Of a stretch of DNA of 64,000 nt, positions 12,156-23,364 are shown in pieces. Each line of letters starts with the position of its first letter. The stretch's first letter is position 1. The position numbers and the translations under genes are program-made. The notes under the pieces are model-generated. The model had not been told where the DNA came from. It ran no database searches and saw nothing but the letters and a program-made list of their open reading frames with translations. Origin of the DNA: Chelonoidis abingdonii (taxonomy: Eukaryota > Chordata > Testudines > Testudinidae); NCBI RefSeq assembly GCF_003597395.2, contig NC_133769.1:47528741-47592740 (forward strand). Reading direction: 5' to 3'.

Positions 12156-13040
12156 GAGCACCTCATTATGGCTGGGTGTGGCATGGCAGCTCTCTCCCCA
12201 TCAGGTGCCCCTTGGAAACAGCTGCTATGGTCTTCCAGTGGTCCACCTCTTCCTGTGACTTGGCCCTCCAGCCAGGTCATAATTTAAGTTCGCTTTTTCC
12301 AGGCTGGAAATGTCCAAACTCAGAGGAACACAAACTCTATCCTTCTCAGAATCAATCCTATGCACACTCTTTGCCCCTTTCAAGGGCTCTGCAGAGTTCT
12401 TCCTCTATCACAAAGCATTGCCTCCTAGAAACTTCTCTCTGGAGGCCCTGATCCTGATGATCTGCTGATCCTCAGGACTTCTTCCCCGGAATCTCTTTTC
12501 ACCAGACGGCTTAGGACTCTTCTTCTCCACAGCTGCCCTCTCCCTTCAGAAGCAGTCTCAGAAAACAAGCTCCTTGCAGATCCCTCTATTTTCTTTTCTC
12601 CTTTAGTCAGAGATTTCTTCCAAAGCCCAACTTCTGTTGAATTGGACTTCTTTCAGAGCTTAACTCCCTCTTCAAAGCCTTCACCCAGTCCTGCCTTCCT
12701 TTCAGGGCCTGCAGCCCAGGGCTGTTCCCTTCCCTTCCACCCAGCTTTTCTTCCAAGCCTTCTCCTAGTCTTGCATTTCTCTCAGGGTCTGCTGTCTAGG
12801 GAACTTCCTATCCCTTACAGTCCAACTTTCCTTGACCTTTTCAAGAGCTGCCTGGGAGATACTCTCAATGTTTACTTTCCCTCTGGGCCTCCAGCTTCTG
12901 TCCAGCCTGAAGCCCTACCCTTATAGTAGCCACACAGCCCTCCCAGATGGGTCTCATGCCAAATTTGTCCTGCCCCCTCCTCCAGATTTAATTGGATGCA
13001 GTTTATGAGCACTCCAGCTCTTTTTAACTGCTTCAGTGTT
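12156..13040. other. Pyrimidine-rich block with an internal tandem duplication
   Basis: The plus strand is strongly C+T rich. Two neighbouring units at about 12668-12749 and 12750-12832 align well: both hold CTTC, AAGCCTTC, CAGTC or TAGTC, CTCAGGG or TTCAGGG, CTG and CTTCCC or CTTCCT in order. Open frames at 12119-12451 and 12642-12926 owe their length to the composition and show no domain. A minus-sense LTR is possible, but no ends could be fixed. Confidence 0.45.
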
Positions 13041-13042
13041 TG

Positions 13043-13112
13043 TGTGTGGGGGGCGGGGGAGGGGGAGCAGGGAATGAGAGGAGAAAGAGGGCAGGGGAAG
13101 GTGAGGGGAAGG
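13043..13112 (+). other. Polypurine tract with G-quadruplex motif
   Basis: Within 13047-13071 four runs of three or more G are separated by one C, one A and AGCA, a textbook G-quadruplex pattern with loops of 1, 1 and 4 bases. The purine run continues to about 13110 with almost no pyrimidines. Confidence 0.7.
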
Positions 13113-13114
13113 TT

Positions 13115-14177
13115 ACACTCCTGATCCTAAGGAAAGGAAGGAATTAAAGCAGCAGAATAAAGACAATGCACGTAAAAAACGGATTTCAGCAAACTCAGAA
13201 AATTGGAGGGTATGGTCCTACGGGAAAGGCAATTAAGGCGAAAAAGTAATTCAGGAGATCTGGCAATTTCTAAAAGAGACAATATTAAAGATACAGCAGC
13301 AAGATATCCTGAAGTGGAGGAAAGTCTTCACTGAAAAGGTTAATTTTGACCAGATGCTTAACAAAATTATTATTAAAAAGGGGGAAGGATCTAAGGTCAG
13401 AATAGGGAAAGAAGAGCTTAATATTTAGATAAGTTGGATGTTTTTATATTCACTCTAAAGTACTTAAGGAAGTAGCCAGAACAATCTCTGAACCATTAGC
13501 AATCATGTTTAAGAACTCATGGAAGATGAGTAAGGTCCCAAGGGAACAGTGAAGGGCATACATAGCACCTGCCTTCAAAAATGAGCACCTGGGGAGTTAT
13601 AGACCAATCAGCCTAAGCTTTAATACTCAGAAAGATACTCAAAACAAATTATTAAACAGGCAATTTAAACAAGAACTAATTATGCCAAATCAATCTAAAG
13701 TTCATCTTTGACAGGGTAATAGGCCTAGTGGATAGGGGAGAAGTAGTAGACATGACATACCTGGACTTTGTAAGGCTTTTGACAAAGTCCCACATGACAC
13801 TTTCATAAGCAAACTAGAGAAATATCGTCTAGGTGAAATTACTATAAGGTGAGTATACAGCTGGTTGAAAGATCATACTCAAAGAGTAGTTATCAATGGT
13901 TCACGGTCTAACTTGAAGGAATAGAACTCAAAATGATTGATACATTGGAAAATTTGTCTGAAATCAATAAACACTAGTGCAAAGTACTACACTTATGAAG
14001 GAAAAATCAAATGCACAGTACAAAATGGGGAATAATTGGCTAGGGAGTAGTGCTGGTGAAAAGGATCTGCAGGTTATAGGAGATGCTTTGTGTATACTTG
14101 GTAATGCCTCAGTGCAGGGGGATGAGCTAGATGACTTACTGAGGGCCCACTGAGCCCTACATTTTTATGATTCTATA
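13115..14177 (+). mobile_element. Degenerate CR1 LINE fragment
   Basis: Although no long frame survives, the order of CR1 landmarks is clear: the region before the RT (CTGAACCATTAGCAATCATG, 13490), then YRPISL-type sequence (GAGTTATAGACCAATCAGCC, 13594), the motif A surroundings (GACATGACATACCTGGACTT, 13750), the NWLKD-type segment (about 13860) and the 3' end with GATGAGCTAGATGACTTACTGAG (14121) and a closing TATGATTCTA (14167). It is much more diverged than the copy at 9500-12026. A deletion removes most of the region after motif A. Confidence 0.8.
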
Positions 14178-14204
14178 TATTGTACTTTCTGCATTAAAGC
14201 TAAC

Positions 14205-14224
14205 AGTCTCTCTCTCTCTCTATC
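14205..14224. repeat. CT dinucleotide microsatellite
   Basis: A run of about eight CT units ending in CTATC, close to the CR1 3' end. Confidence 0.9.
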
Positions 14225-16900
14225 TTGACTTCACTTCTTTTTGGAACTTTGTTTATGAGCAAAAAGGATCAGGGAGCAATAGAGAATTACAGAAAAATAT
14301 GCATTCTGCATACAGAATTATTGTAATCATGTTATGGTGGCATTAGTGTATTTTATTCTGTCCTACGTTTCCTTGTGTACTTTTAAAATTCATTATTGCA
14401 ATCTAATTTCACATGCTAAGCATTAGCAAACAACATTATTTCTTTGTACATTAACAAGTGTCACTACCTTGGAATTTTAGTATCCAGAAAGAAAAATCAA
14501 CTTGCATAAGGTTTTTTTGAATCAAGAGAATAAGGCACACTTATGTTTAGAAGTGTTGAAAGCGTTAATTGGGATTTTCCCAGTTAATAATACAATCTAA
14601 CTATGCTGGGGAGATTAAATGACTTACTTAAATGCAACTCCAGTTTAGAACCTTAAGATAAAAAATATATATGATAAACTTAGTTTTGTATTTCCTACTA
14701 AGGCAAATATCCCACTGAAGTCAATGGGACTTCTGACTGAGCAAGGATTGCAAAATTAGGTCAGCAGCACTGAACTATAAATTCTAGCTTCTACATAAAT
14801 TGAGCCTCGAGCTTTAGTCTGTAATAGTCTACCTAACAAAGAATTCATATCTAGTGGGTGTACTACCTGAGCTGGTAGGATTTCAACCTACAAATATGCA
14901 GAATTTTTTTCACTTTTATAGCACAGCTGGATATGGTCCATCCATCACTGATATCTAGTACACAGTTTCTTGTTTTATAGTGGCTCTGATAATCCCTACA
15001 TCTAAATTAAATAAAAGAAAATACACAGCAAGACAGAGGTATTGAAGAGATTAAATAGGAGAGACATGATTTATAAATATACAATCATGCAACTTTCCTA
15101 CTGGGGTTTTTGACAGTAAAATGAGCTGGATTTAGGTTACACAATGATATCACTTGGTCAGATTTTATGGGTACTTTCAAAATAATTAAAATCTGAATCA
15201 AGAACACTCTTGTCTACCACTGCTCTCAGTTATGCTGTTAGAACCCCTCCATCTGTGAAGGTAAAAAAACAACTCAGTAAACTAACATGGGAAAACTCTA
15301 TAAAAATGTTAAAATACAGTAAATCTGGTCCAGGGTTTAGGTAAAGGGTAACAGCATACTTCAGCTATAGTTCCTTGAATGGATGCACTGACATCAATGA
15401 TCTGACAGATGTGCATTGTAATTAGAGTTTCAGCAAACTTCAACTTGTCACTACTGTTGATTAAAACATGCAATTCCCATAGTTTTTTGGTAGATTGACT
15501 AATAATGGTTTAATGGAAGTGAGACCCTAATAATCTCCAGTAAAATAAATGTTAAAATTCGAAGTTCCACATTGGCATGTAATTTAATTTTTTTGCACTC
15601 ACCGTCAAAGCTGATGCAATGCAATACATTCACAATGTGTTTTTGCGCATCAAAATTTTGCTCTGAAAGATTGTTCTTTAAAAATACTTTTTTAAATCTC
15701 AATTTTTATTGTTTTGAAAGAAGCAGTTACTGAAAACCAACTCTTTATATATTATTCACTGAACAGGAATAGCACAACATGAGGAAGTCTAGGCTAACTA
15801 CACTGAGCCATCAGCCTCAAGCTGTAACCTACAGAGAGAAGTTTAGTCTCCAAACCAATTTGATTCTTGGATTCTCTGCCAAGAAGGTAGATAGTAGCAC
15901 TAATTGTAATTATGTTTTTTGTGATGTGATCATGTATGGATCAGCCAGTGTATTTATAAATTTCATTTGCTAACTGTACCCCAGGCTGCTAGATCTGTTT
16001 AGCAATCACCACAGTGAGGAGTGGTGGTCAGAAGGCCTCCTGCCTGTGTTTTGAAGATGACTGGTGATGAGATGGCCTTGATGAAGTTAACAAAAATAAG
16101 AAAGTAAGAATTTTTAAGGGTCATGACAGACCTGGTGGGCAAGTCACTGGAGGAAGGTAGTGGGAGCTTGCCTGGAAAGATTATGGGAGGTCTTAAAAGA
16201 TCTGGGTAAGTTTTGTGAGAGAACCTGGGGTGAAGTTAATGGGAGTTTTTCCACTACCTGAGTGGAGTCAGGATTTTACCCCTAAATTTTTGTATGCTTG
16301 TCCATACTAAGCCTTCACTCTTCAAAATTTTCCACTAAAAACCACAGGCTTCTTTCCAGTTATATAAAGAAACAGCTCTGCAGTCAGAGAGACTGGCTGA
16401 TATAAGCATATGAGAAAGTTTGACATGGATAATAGCAGAACACATACACAGGAACTGTTATGTTACTGTGCAATTACTGAGCCACCAGTATATTGAGAGA
16501 AAGTTAAAGAGAAACAGGCAGTGGGAGAGACAGGAACAGAAATAAGAAAAGGGGAGAAGGAAGGATTGAGTTCCCAAAAGACACATTTTGACAGTTATAA
16601 ATAATGAACTAAAAAAGTGAAAAGAAGACAGAGAGTCTGGAATATGAGTTATGTTCTACAGGATTATTTAATTCTATTGAGAAACAGAAAAAAATGAAAA
16701 ATTCAGTTTGCTCTATTTTGAAAAGCAGCTCACAGTGAGTGAAAAAGAGGCAAACCTGCCTACATCATTTTCTGTTCACTGTATTTTAAAAAGGGAAAGC
16801 TAATGCCCATAAAATTGGTATGTGTATATATAATGAAAAGACCGACTTTGACTTAATATACAGCACAGCTGTGTTGCTAAAATGGGAGAAGAGAATGTGA
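14225..16900. other. AT-rich stretch without recognisable genes
   Basis: No domain in any frame. Traces of the short foldback motif (ACTGAAGTCAATGGGA) occur at 14714 and 16228-16270. The small frames at 15499-15702 and 15779-15973 are unsupported. Confidence 0.6.
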
Positions 16901-16904
16901 ATCA

Positions 16905-16983
16905 TGGGTGAAATCCTGGATCTATTGGAGTCAATGGCAAAGCTCCCAATGACTTCAATGGAGCCAGTATTTCACCCCATGAG
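16905..16983. repeat. Short foldback element, GAAGTCAATGG family
   Basis: Both ends read inward as GGGTGAAAT followed by CTGG, and the interior holds TTGGAGTCAATGG against CAATGACTTCAATGG. The whole 79 bp folds back on itself. It is the clearest copy of a family scattered through the window. Confidence 0.7.
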
Positions 16984-17667
16984 CAAATAAAATTGTGAGT
17001 AGGGTTGAAAGGACTCAACAGAAGCAGAAAATTCAAAACAAAGATAACAGAGAATGAAATAGTATGTGCAGAATAAGCATCCAATCCAGCACCATTGATT
17101 AATCATTGTTTTTTTTCTCCTCGACTTTAATAGAAGTGGGAGCACAGCCTTGCTGAGCTTCTTTTAAACACAGTTATCAGACAAGCACATTTGCATACAC
17201 TGAAGCTAGGAACAATTACTGGAGCATGGGAGAGAAAGAGAGAAACACCTGTTTTTGTACATGTTTAATTTTACCACTGATGTTAAAATGATCTTTTAAT
17301 CGGAACTAAATTTGTCACTGATAATGTTAAATGTCACCAGGTACAGAATCCTGTCACATACTCTGAGGATGATCATGGAACTGCACATAGAAAAGGGATA
17401 AGGCGAGCAAATATGAAATTTGCACATAAAAACTGCTAATTTGGCTAGAATAGCATATTTCCTCCTTGTTAATGAAAGATCGATGGCAATCACATACAAT
17501 GATCGGCATAAAACAGAATTCCACACAGCTCTTTTAATATGTCATAACTATATGGTGAACCCTTCCTGATAAACCATCTGTTTATAATTTAAAACATTTC
17601 ACCAATATCTCAGTGTAGAATTGGCAGAATGAGCCCAGGGATTTATTTCATCCATTTGCAGAGAGTT

Positions 17668-17720
17668 AATCTACCCAATCTACCGCAATTTTTTTTTAAT
17701 CTACCCAATCTACCGCAATT
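17668..17720. repeat. Local tandem duplication of a 23-bp unit
   Basis: The unit AATCTACCCAATCTACCGCA plus ATT occurs at 17668-17690 and again at 17698-17720, separated by seven T. The copies are identical, so the event is recent or an assembly artefact. Confidence 0.9.
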
Positions 17721-17722
17721 CT

Positions 17723-19890
17723 TTATTTAGAGAAATCTCCTTTTAACAGAGTAAATTTCTTTCTTATATGCCTTGTCCTGACATTTGCCTGAGTTGAGAA
17801 AATGTGGCAGTATATTAGGCAGACCCATCTGACAAAAATACATGCAAACTGTTAACATGTAATTATTCCTGCAGTGAAAATGACCCTGAAGCAATCTGGA
17901 CAGTAGTACACTTGGGCTGTGTTATCAGCCATTCCTGGTCAGTTTTATTTTATTTTTTCCTGTTTTTCTTGCTCTGGGGCCCAATCCTGCTCCGTCCAAT
18001 GGCAAAACTACAGTTCCCTTCGATGGGAGCAGGAATGAGGTCTTAGTTTGGTACTTCCGTAGTGCACTGGGTTCAGAACCAAGTAACTGATGAACAGAAG
18101 AGGCCAGAGCCAGCAATGCAGAGAGGACAGGGAGCTGGCCTAACAGGACAACTAGGGTTCCCCTGATGTAGGTGGACTCCATGAGTGGTGTAAAGTAAAT
18201 ATATCTGACTCTACTCCATCTGCTCAACCCTTGCGTGCATTGGGGGTGTGGTCAGGCATTGGAGAGAACAGAACCAGAGTGCAATATATTCCAGTGATCC
18301 CAGGCTGGCAGAATGAGCCCTAGTTGCCAGAGGCAAGTTCAGCTCCCCATTGGGCTAAAGATCAGGTGATGGAATGGTGGCCTAGACCTTTCTTCTCCCC
18401 CTCTACTTTACTCACTGTGGGTCCTGTACTAATACAGCTCATCTGTACCTGAACATTTTGCCCAGATCGTTGTTCTGATGTATCTGCTCATTCATGTCAT
18501 TCCTTTCAAAGGATAACCACTTCATTTAACTTTATGGACGCATTTTTACCCCATTTCTTCTGACAGGATTGATAACAACTTCATCCAGTTAACGAACCTG
18601 GCACAATCTAATCATTCTGAGGAAAATGTGGGAAAACATAGGACTCATTCGTCTGAGCTTCTGAACATGCTGAATTCTCAGTTGCATCAATAGGAGATAA
18701 AGGTACTTGGGATGTCAGCGCATAGGAGGAGCAGACCCTTAATAAGCAAAAGTGGGAAGAAAATAATTATAATCCTGAGCAAGAATGGGCTGAAGAATTT
18801 GAAAACAAAAATTTTCCGTGTATGCCCACTTACAGTTAAAAAGCTCTTACTGGTGATTATGGGGCTGTGAAACAATTCTTTTCATATTATGTTCTCCTTC
18901 CCTCTGCCAGTATCTCACATGTGGCAGCAATAGGAGCAAAGTGAGTCCAAAGTATCAGTTTAAGAGTTTATGAATAACATACTGTGTGATAAGGGAAATT
19001 TAAGAAATGCAAAACCTCTCAAACCATAGAAAAGAAAGTCTGGCCCTGTGAAGCTCATTTGATCTTTAATTTTGTGGTGCCTTGCATCCAGAGCAAATGT
19101 TATCTCTTCTCTCCTTGCTCTGAAGGATTTTTCCATAGCATAAGGCAGTTTTTACTGCTACTAGATACCCACATTTTTTTTAAAGAGGGCAATTCTAAAA
19201 AGAGCAAAGGATCTATTCTCTCTTGCTCCAGAGAACTTAATTTCACTGACAGCAGGAAAGTGCAAGACCAGCTGTAGTGTTAGCAAAAACTAAAGAATTG
19301 CCTGGCTTGGGGAGCAGAGCTACTATTAACTATTTTGACACTTGGAGACATAAGAAAGAGCCAGGAAGCACCAGTCTGCTGATGCCCAATCCCTACAATT
19401 TCCAGAAAATGGTCCTGTAGGATGGTGTGCAACTGATGTCAACAGATAACCCCTTTGCAGGGCTTCAAAGAGCAAAACAATACCAAAATATCACTGCTAA
19501 AATGTGTTGGAGGAAGATTCCTTTCTGATCCCAAACTTGGCAACAAGTTTAACTCTGTGAATGTGAGAAAGAGACGGTTCAGTTATTCATGGGATGCATA
19601 ACTTAAAATCTTAACACTTAGATCTTCATTTTAGTATATGATTTCCTGTTTCATTCAAATGTCAGTTAAGTTCTTAGTTTGGGAAATTTCTTCTATTGCT
19701 ATGGAGGAAAAGCTTCTCTTTATCCAAGATGACTCCACAGAGAATAGAAAAATAATTCGATCTGGCAGAGTTTGATTGGAGATTCTTGCCATGTTTTTGG
19801 CAGGCTTGAGGAACAGTACGACATATCAGTTGTAATTCATAAGCCATATTATACAAGGCTATATTATACACACATACTTCAACAGCAACA
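17723..19890. other. No recognisable gene
   Basis: Moderately AT-rich. The frames at 17925-18227 (minus), 18687-18875 (minus) and 19059-19277 show no domain and no exon context. Confidence 0.6.
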
Positions 19891-19894
19891 GTAA

Positions 19895-20045
19895 ACGTAC
19901 AATTGCCAAGGGAAGTGGTGGAAGTCCTGGTGGCTCAGCCTTTTAAAATTAGACTGGCCAGACTCTAGCAAAAGTACTTCAGGGAACAATCCAGCATTGG
20001 CAGGGAGATGGGCTGAATGATTTAATGTTTTTATCCCTATCTGGA
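19895..20045 (+). mobile_element. CR1 3'-end relic
   Basis: AAGGGAAGTGGTGGAAGTCC with the following AGACTGGCCAGACTCT and GGCTGAATGATTTAATG parallels the last codons and 3' end of CR1 ORF2 at 11868-11985. Short and diverged. Confidence 0.45.
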
Positions 20046-20050
20046 TGGAG

Positions 20051-20691
20051 TGTGTACTCCACACAGACCCTGAAGGGATTAATGTGAGCCTGAGGGGGCA
20101 ATTAGTACCTGGCTGTAACTGGAGGGAGAGCCAGGCTTAATTGAACAAGAGGCTCAGCTGGGCAAGAGTAGACTGGATTATAAAGCAACAGAATTAGGCT
20201 GCAGGGAGAGAGTCTGCAGAGAGGAGGGGAAATGAAAACCCAGGAGGGAGAATAAGCCCCTGAGTTCAAGCCCTAGAGGAAGGGTCAACTGCAGAGGAGT
20301 TGTGGGGAAAGGAAATCTGAGATGGCTAGGTAGGAAGAAGCCCAGGGAAAGAGTAGCAAGGGGTAGGACTGTGCAGACCTTGGGTGTGGTTATAGGGTCT
20401 CTGGGCTGGACTCAGTGTAGAAGGCAGGCCTGGGTTCCCTAACCAGCCACTGTGAAGTGGCAAAGGAGCACTAGAGATGACAACTGGATGTCTGGTCCAG
20501 AGACACCTTGTTACCCTGGAAAGGGAGGCCTATAGTGACCTGGCCAGAGGGCTGAGTCAGGAAGAAGGAGCACCCCAAGTCCTGAAGAGAGAGAGGCCAC
20601 GGTGCCATGAAGAGGCTGGCAGACATGAGTGGAGCTAATCCCCAGACACACCACAAGAAGGTGCCCATCGTGGTGAGTGAACCCTCTCACA
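20051..20691 (+). mobile_element. Probable solo LTR with TATA box
   Basis: Bounded by TGTGTACTCC and CCTCTCACA, with a TATA-type box (ATTATAAAG, 20177-20185) about 125 bp from the 5' end and a GGTGAGTGA splice-donor-like sequence just before the 3' end (20672). Purine-rich in between. No matching target duplication was found at these ends, so the borders may be off by several bases. No coding sequence. Confidence 0.5.
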
Positions 20692-21885
20692 CCATCTCTA
20701 ACTTCAATGAGTCTTAAATTATTTTGGGACTATTCATGAATAATATGAACACAAGGAAGTGACAAGATGAAAAAGGACTTTCAGATGCAAGGAATTTAAC
20801 ATCATGTACGCTGCCATCATAAGTGAAGGAGCTCTGTCATAAATGAAATGAGTTAGAGGTCTTGATTTAGCAAAGCACTTGCATAACTATAAGCACGTGC
20901 TGAAGTCCATGCTGCATGTGCTTAAATAGTGTTTACTTCATGTGGCTTCACTGGTACTTAAAGACACACACTTACATGCTTTGCTGAAGCAAGACCACAG
21001 AGAGGTAGGAGAAATGGGGACAAGAGCTATCCAAAAATGAACAAGTGAACATCAACACTGACCAAAAGCCTGAATGTCTAAGGCCTGATCCAAAACCTGT
21101 TGAAGTCAATAAAAAAACCTCCCATTCACTTCAGTGGGCTTTGGAACAGACCTCTAGGAATCAGAAAATAAAACATAAACTTTATGCAGTGTGTGTCTTG
21201 CTGAGGTCCCTACTCAGTTTTTATTCATGCAAATATTTCAGTGAAATCAAAGGGAGTTTGCCGGAGAAAAGGACATCAGGATTTAGCTCCTTGGGTTTTC
21301 CATGTGCAAAATAAGTTTATTAAAAGAAATTTTCTATTTCTTTAATTTTCCTGGTATTATGATACTGGAACTGATTTAAAATAAAATGAACTGGATCCGA
21401 GGGATTCCATTGCTTTTTTAATTAATAAAATGAACCTTTAATAACCCCAGAACTGGAAAAAAATAGTCTGTATAATAAAAATAAGATGAACAGTCGTGGC
21501 TCAGTATTGTGAGAAGAAAAATATGCTAATCCTGGTAATTAAAAACAACCACATTGCTGCACAAATCGGCCATCCTGAGGGTTTACAAGAAATATGCAGT
21601 GCAATTACTATAATGTAGGGTCCTCATTATTTACCATTAAAGACAGTCGATCTTCTTTATAACTAAGAATGTAAATTCAAGTCTTTGAATCAGCAACACT
21701 AGAATTATCTTCTTTTTTAATTTGTTGCGACTAATTTAGACAGTACCTGCTGGTGTCTCAGGTTAGTTTTTTTAATCTATATTGTTAGTCTTTTGATATC
21801 TTGATAAAGTTAAGGAAATTAATGAATTGAATATTTTAAAAAACCCCAAATGGAAACATTTCAAAATGGCTCTTTAGTAGCAAGG
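20692..21885. other. No recognisable gene; short foldback relics
   Basis: Relics of the GAAGTCAATGG family lie at about 20870-21000 and 21080-21150 (TTGAAGTCAAT against CACTTCAGTGGG). The remaining sequence from 21310 is AT-rich and featureless to me. Confidence 0.55.
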
Positions 21886-22089
21886 TGTGACGAGGGAGGC
21901 CGGGGCTCAACCCTCCCTGTGGAGGAGGGGAGCCACACCGGCCTCGTCCTGGTCTCCCTGGGTCTCGTCCCTCAGGTCCACGGTCCACTGTCCGGACGCT
22001 CGGTCTCTGTGGAGCGGACTGGGACACAGCGAAGTCAGTGGGGGGCCCGCCTTGGATACAGGCGGGCCAAACACAGTACACTAGGCTCT

Positions 22090-22650
22090 CCCTTTGGGGC
22101 AGGGCAGAGCAACAAACAGTCAGAGAGCTCTGGCCCTTTGGGGCAAGGCAGAGCAACACCAGTCAGGGGGCTCTGGCCCTTGGGGTGGCAGAGCAGCAAA
22201 TAGTTAGGGGCTCTGCCCTTTGGGCAGGGCAGAGCAACAACCAGTCAGGGGGCTCTGGCCCTTTGGGCAGGGAGAGCAGAGACAATGTTAATCGGGGCCA
22301 GCCCTTGGATCGGCGGGGGCACCAAACACAGTTCCCTAGGTTCCGGCCCTTTGGGGCAGGGCAGAGCAGAGACAAAGTTAATCGGGGCCCAGCCTGGGTT
22401 GGCGGGGCCTCAATACACGAGTACACCAGGCTCTGGCCTTTTGGGGCAGGGCCGAGCCACAAACAGTCAGAGAGCTCGGCCTTTGGGGCAGGGCAGAGCA
22501 GAGACAAAGTTAATCGGGGCCAGCCCTGGATCGGGCATGGGGGCACCAAACACAGTTCCTAGGTTCCCGGCCTTGGGGCAGGGCAGAAGCCCACCAGTCA
22601 GGGGGCTCTGCCCTTTGGGCAGGGCAGAGCACACAAACACACGGTAGCTG
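22090..22650. repeat. Imperfect tandem array inside the LTR element
   Basis: A unit of roughly 50-60 bp built on GGCTCTGGCCCTTTGGGGCA and GGGCAGAGCA, followed either by ACAACCAGTCAGGGG or by GAGACAAAGTTAATCGGGGC, recurs about eight to ten times with small length changes. Two sub-types alternate, so the array evolved by duplication of larger blocks. Long open frames on both strands here (for example 22038-22562 and 22549-22163) are products of the repetition. Confidence 0.85.
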
Positions 22651-23230
22651 TGGAGGCAAAGGGGATACTGCCACCCGGCTACGGGTGGCAGGGGGAACGC
22701 AGGCCCACCCACTCCTGCTGCGTTTCCAGCCCGGGGCCCTAGTAGCGGCTGTCGCTGCTAGTAGCGGTCATGGGACTCCAGACCGAACACTACTGACAAG
22801 TGATCGGGGGGGGATCCTAACCGACAACACAATGACAGCGCGGTCAAGTGGGGATCCTGACGCGACACCGGTCACTCGGCTCGGGGCCTTCTGCGGCTTG
22901 ACTGTGGTCAGCCGCCTCGGGCTACTTCCATCCCCCCTATCGCATCCTACCTGGTCCGCCTGTCGTCTACCGTTTCATGGATTCTCCCAGTCCGGGCTAG
23001 TAGATCGCGGGGGTATCCTGGGTAGCTGGTCCAGGTCGGCCGAAAGTTCTCCAAGCCATAGTGGGGCTGGGTACGGTGGGTAGTTCCCGCAGCTGGGTCG
23101 TGGTTGCTGCGGGTCGGTCTGGCAAGGCCTGGTCCCTGTCTCGGAGCTCGGCAGCCTCCGCGACGAGGGTCGGTCCGGCCACGTCTGCTCTCGCCGGCTG
23201 CTGAGCTCCAACTGAAGGCCGGTGCCCGGC

Positions 23231-23274
23231 TTTTATACTTCCGGGTTGCCGCCTGACCCTTTGAGGGGCGGGGC
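23231..23274 (-). promoter_or_regulatory. TATA box and GC box of the LTR-type element
   Basis: On the minus strand GTATAAAA (23238-23231) lies about 35 bp downstream of an Sp1-type GC box (plus-strand GGGGCGGGGC, 23265-23274). The arrangement fits an RNA polymerase II core promoter that would start transcription near 23205. Confidence 0.65.
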
Positions 23275-23364
23275 TTCCGCCCAGAAGTTCCACCCTGGGG
23301 GAAGATGGACGGGGCTCAACCCTCCCTGTGGAGGAGGGGAGCCACACCGCCTCGCTACACAAGG

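Larger units (their letters stand above)
21886..23359 (-). mobile_element. GC-rich LTR-type element with 5-bp target duplication
   Basis: The element begins TGTGACGAGG and ends CTCGCTACA on the plus strand, and is flanked by a perfect CAAGG duplication (21881-21885 and 23360-23364). TG...CA ends with a 5-bp duplication are the mark of integrase-mediated insertion of an LTR. A promoter facing left (TATA at 23231-23238 and a GC box upstream of it) gives minus-strand sense. A stretch of about 45 bp (GGGGCTCAACCCTCCCTGTG and onward) is repeated in direct orientation near both ends, at about 21902 and 23312. The sequence is CpG-rich and contains a tandem array at 22090-22650. No gag or pol is present. 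Confidence 0.75.

Noticed and set aside
12119..12926. Two open frames rich in Ser, Pro and Leu as coding exons
   Set aside because: Composition follows from the C+T-rich strand, and one frame covers the tandem pair.
22038..22562. 174-codon frame and several overlapping frames on both strands
   Set aside because: They follow the tandem array, repeat the same peptide and occur in all frames; this is an effect of GC-rich repetition.
21886..23359. CpG island promoter of a host gene
   Set aside because: TG...CA ends and the CAAGG duplication show that it is an inserted LTR-type element.
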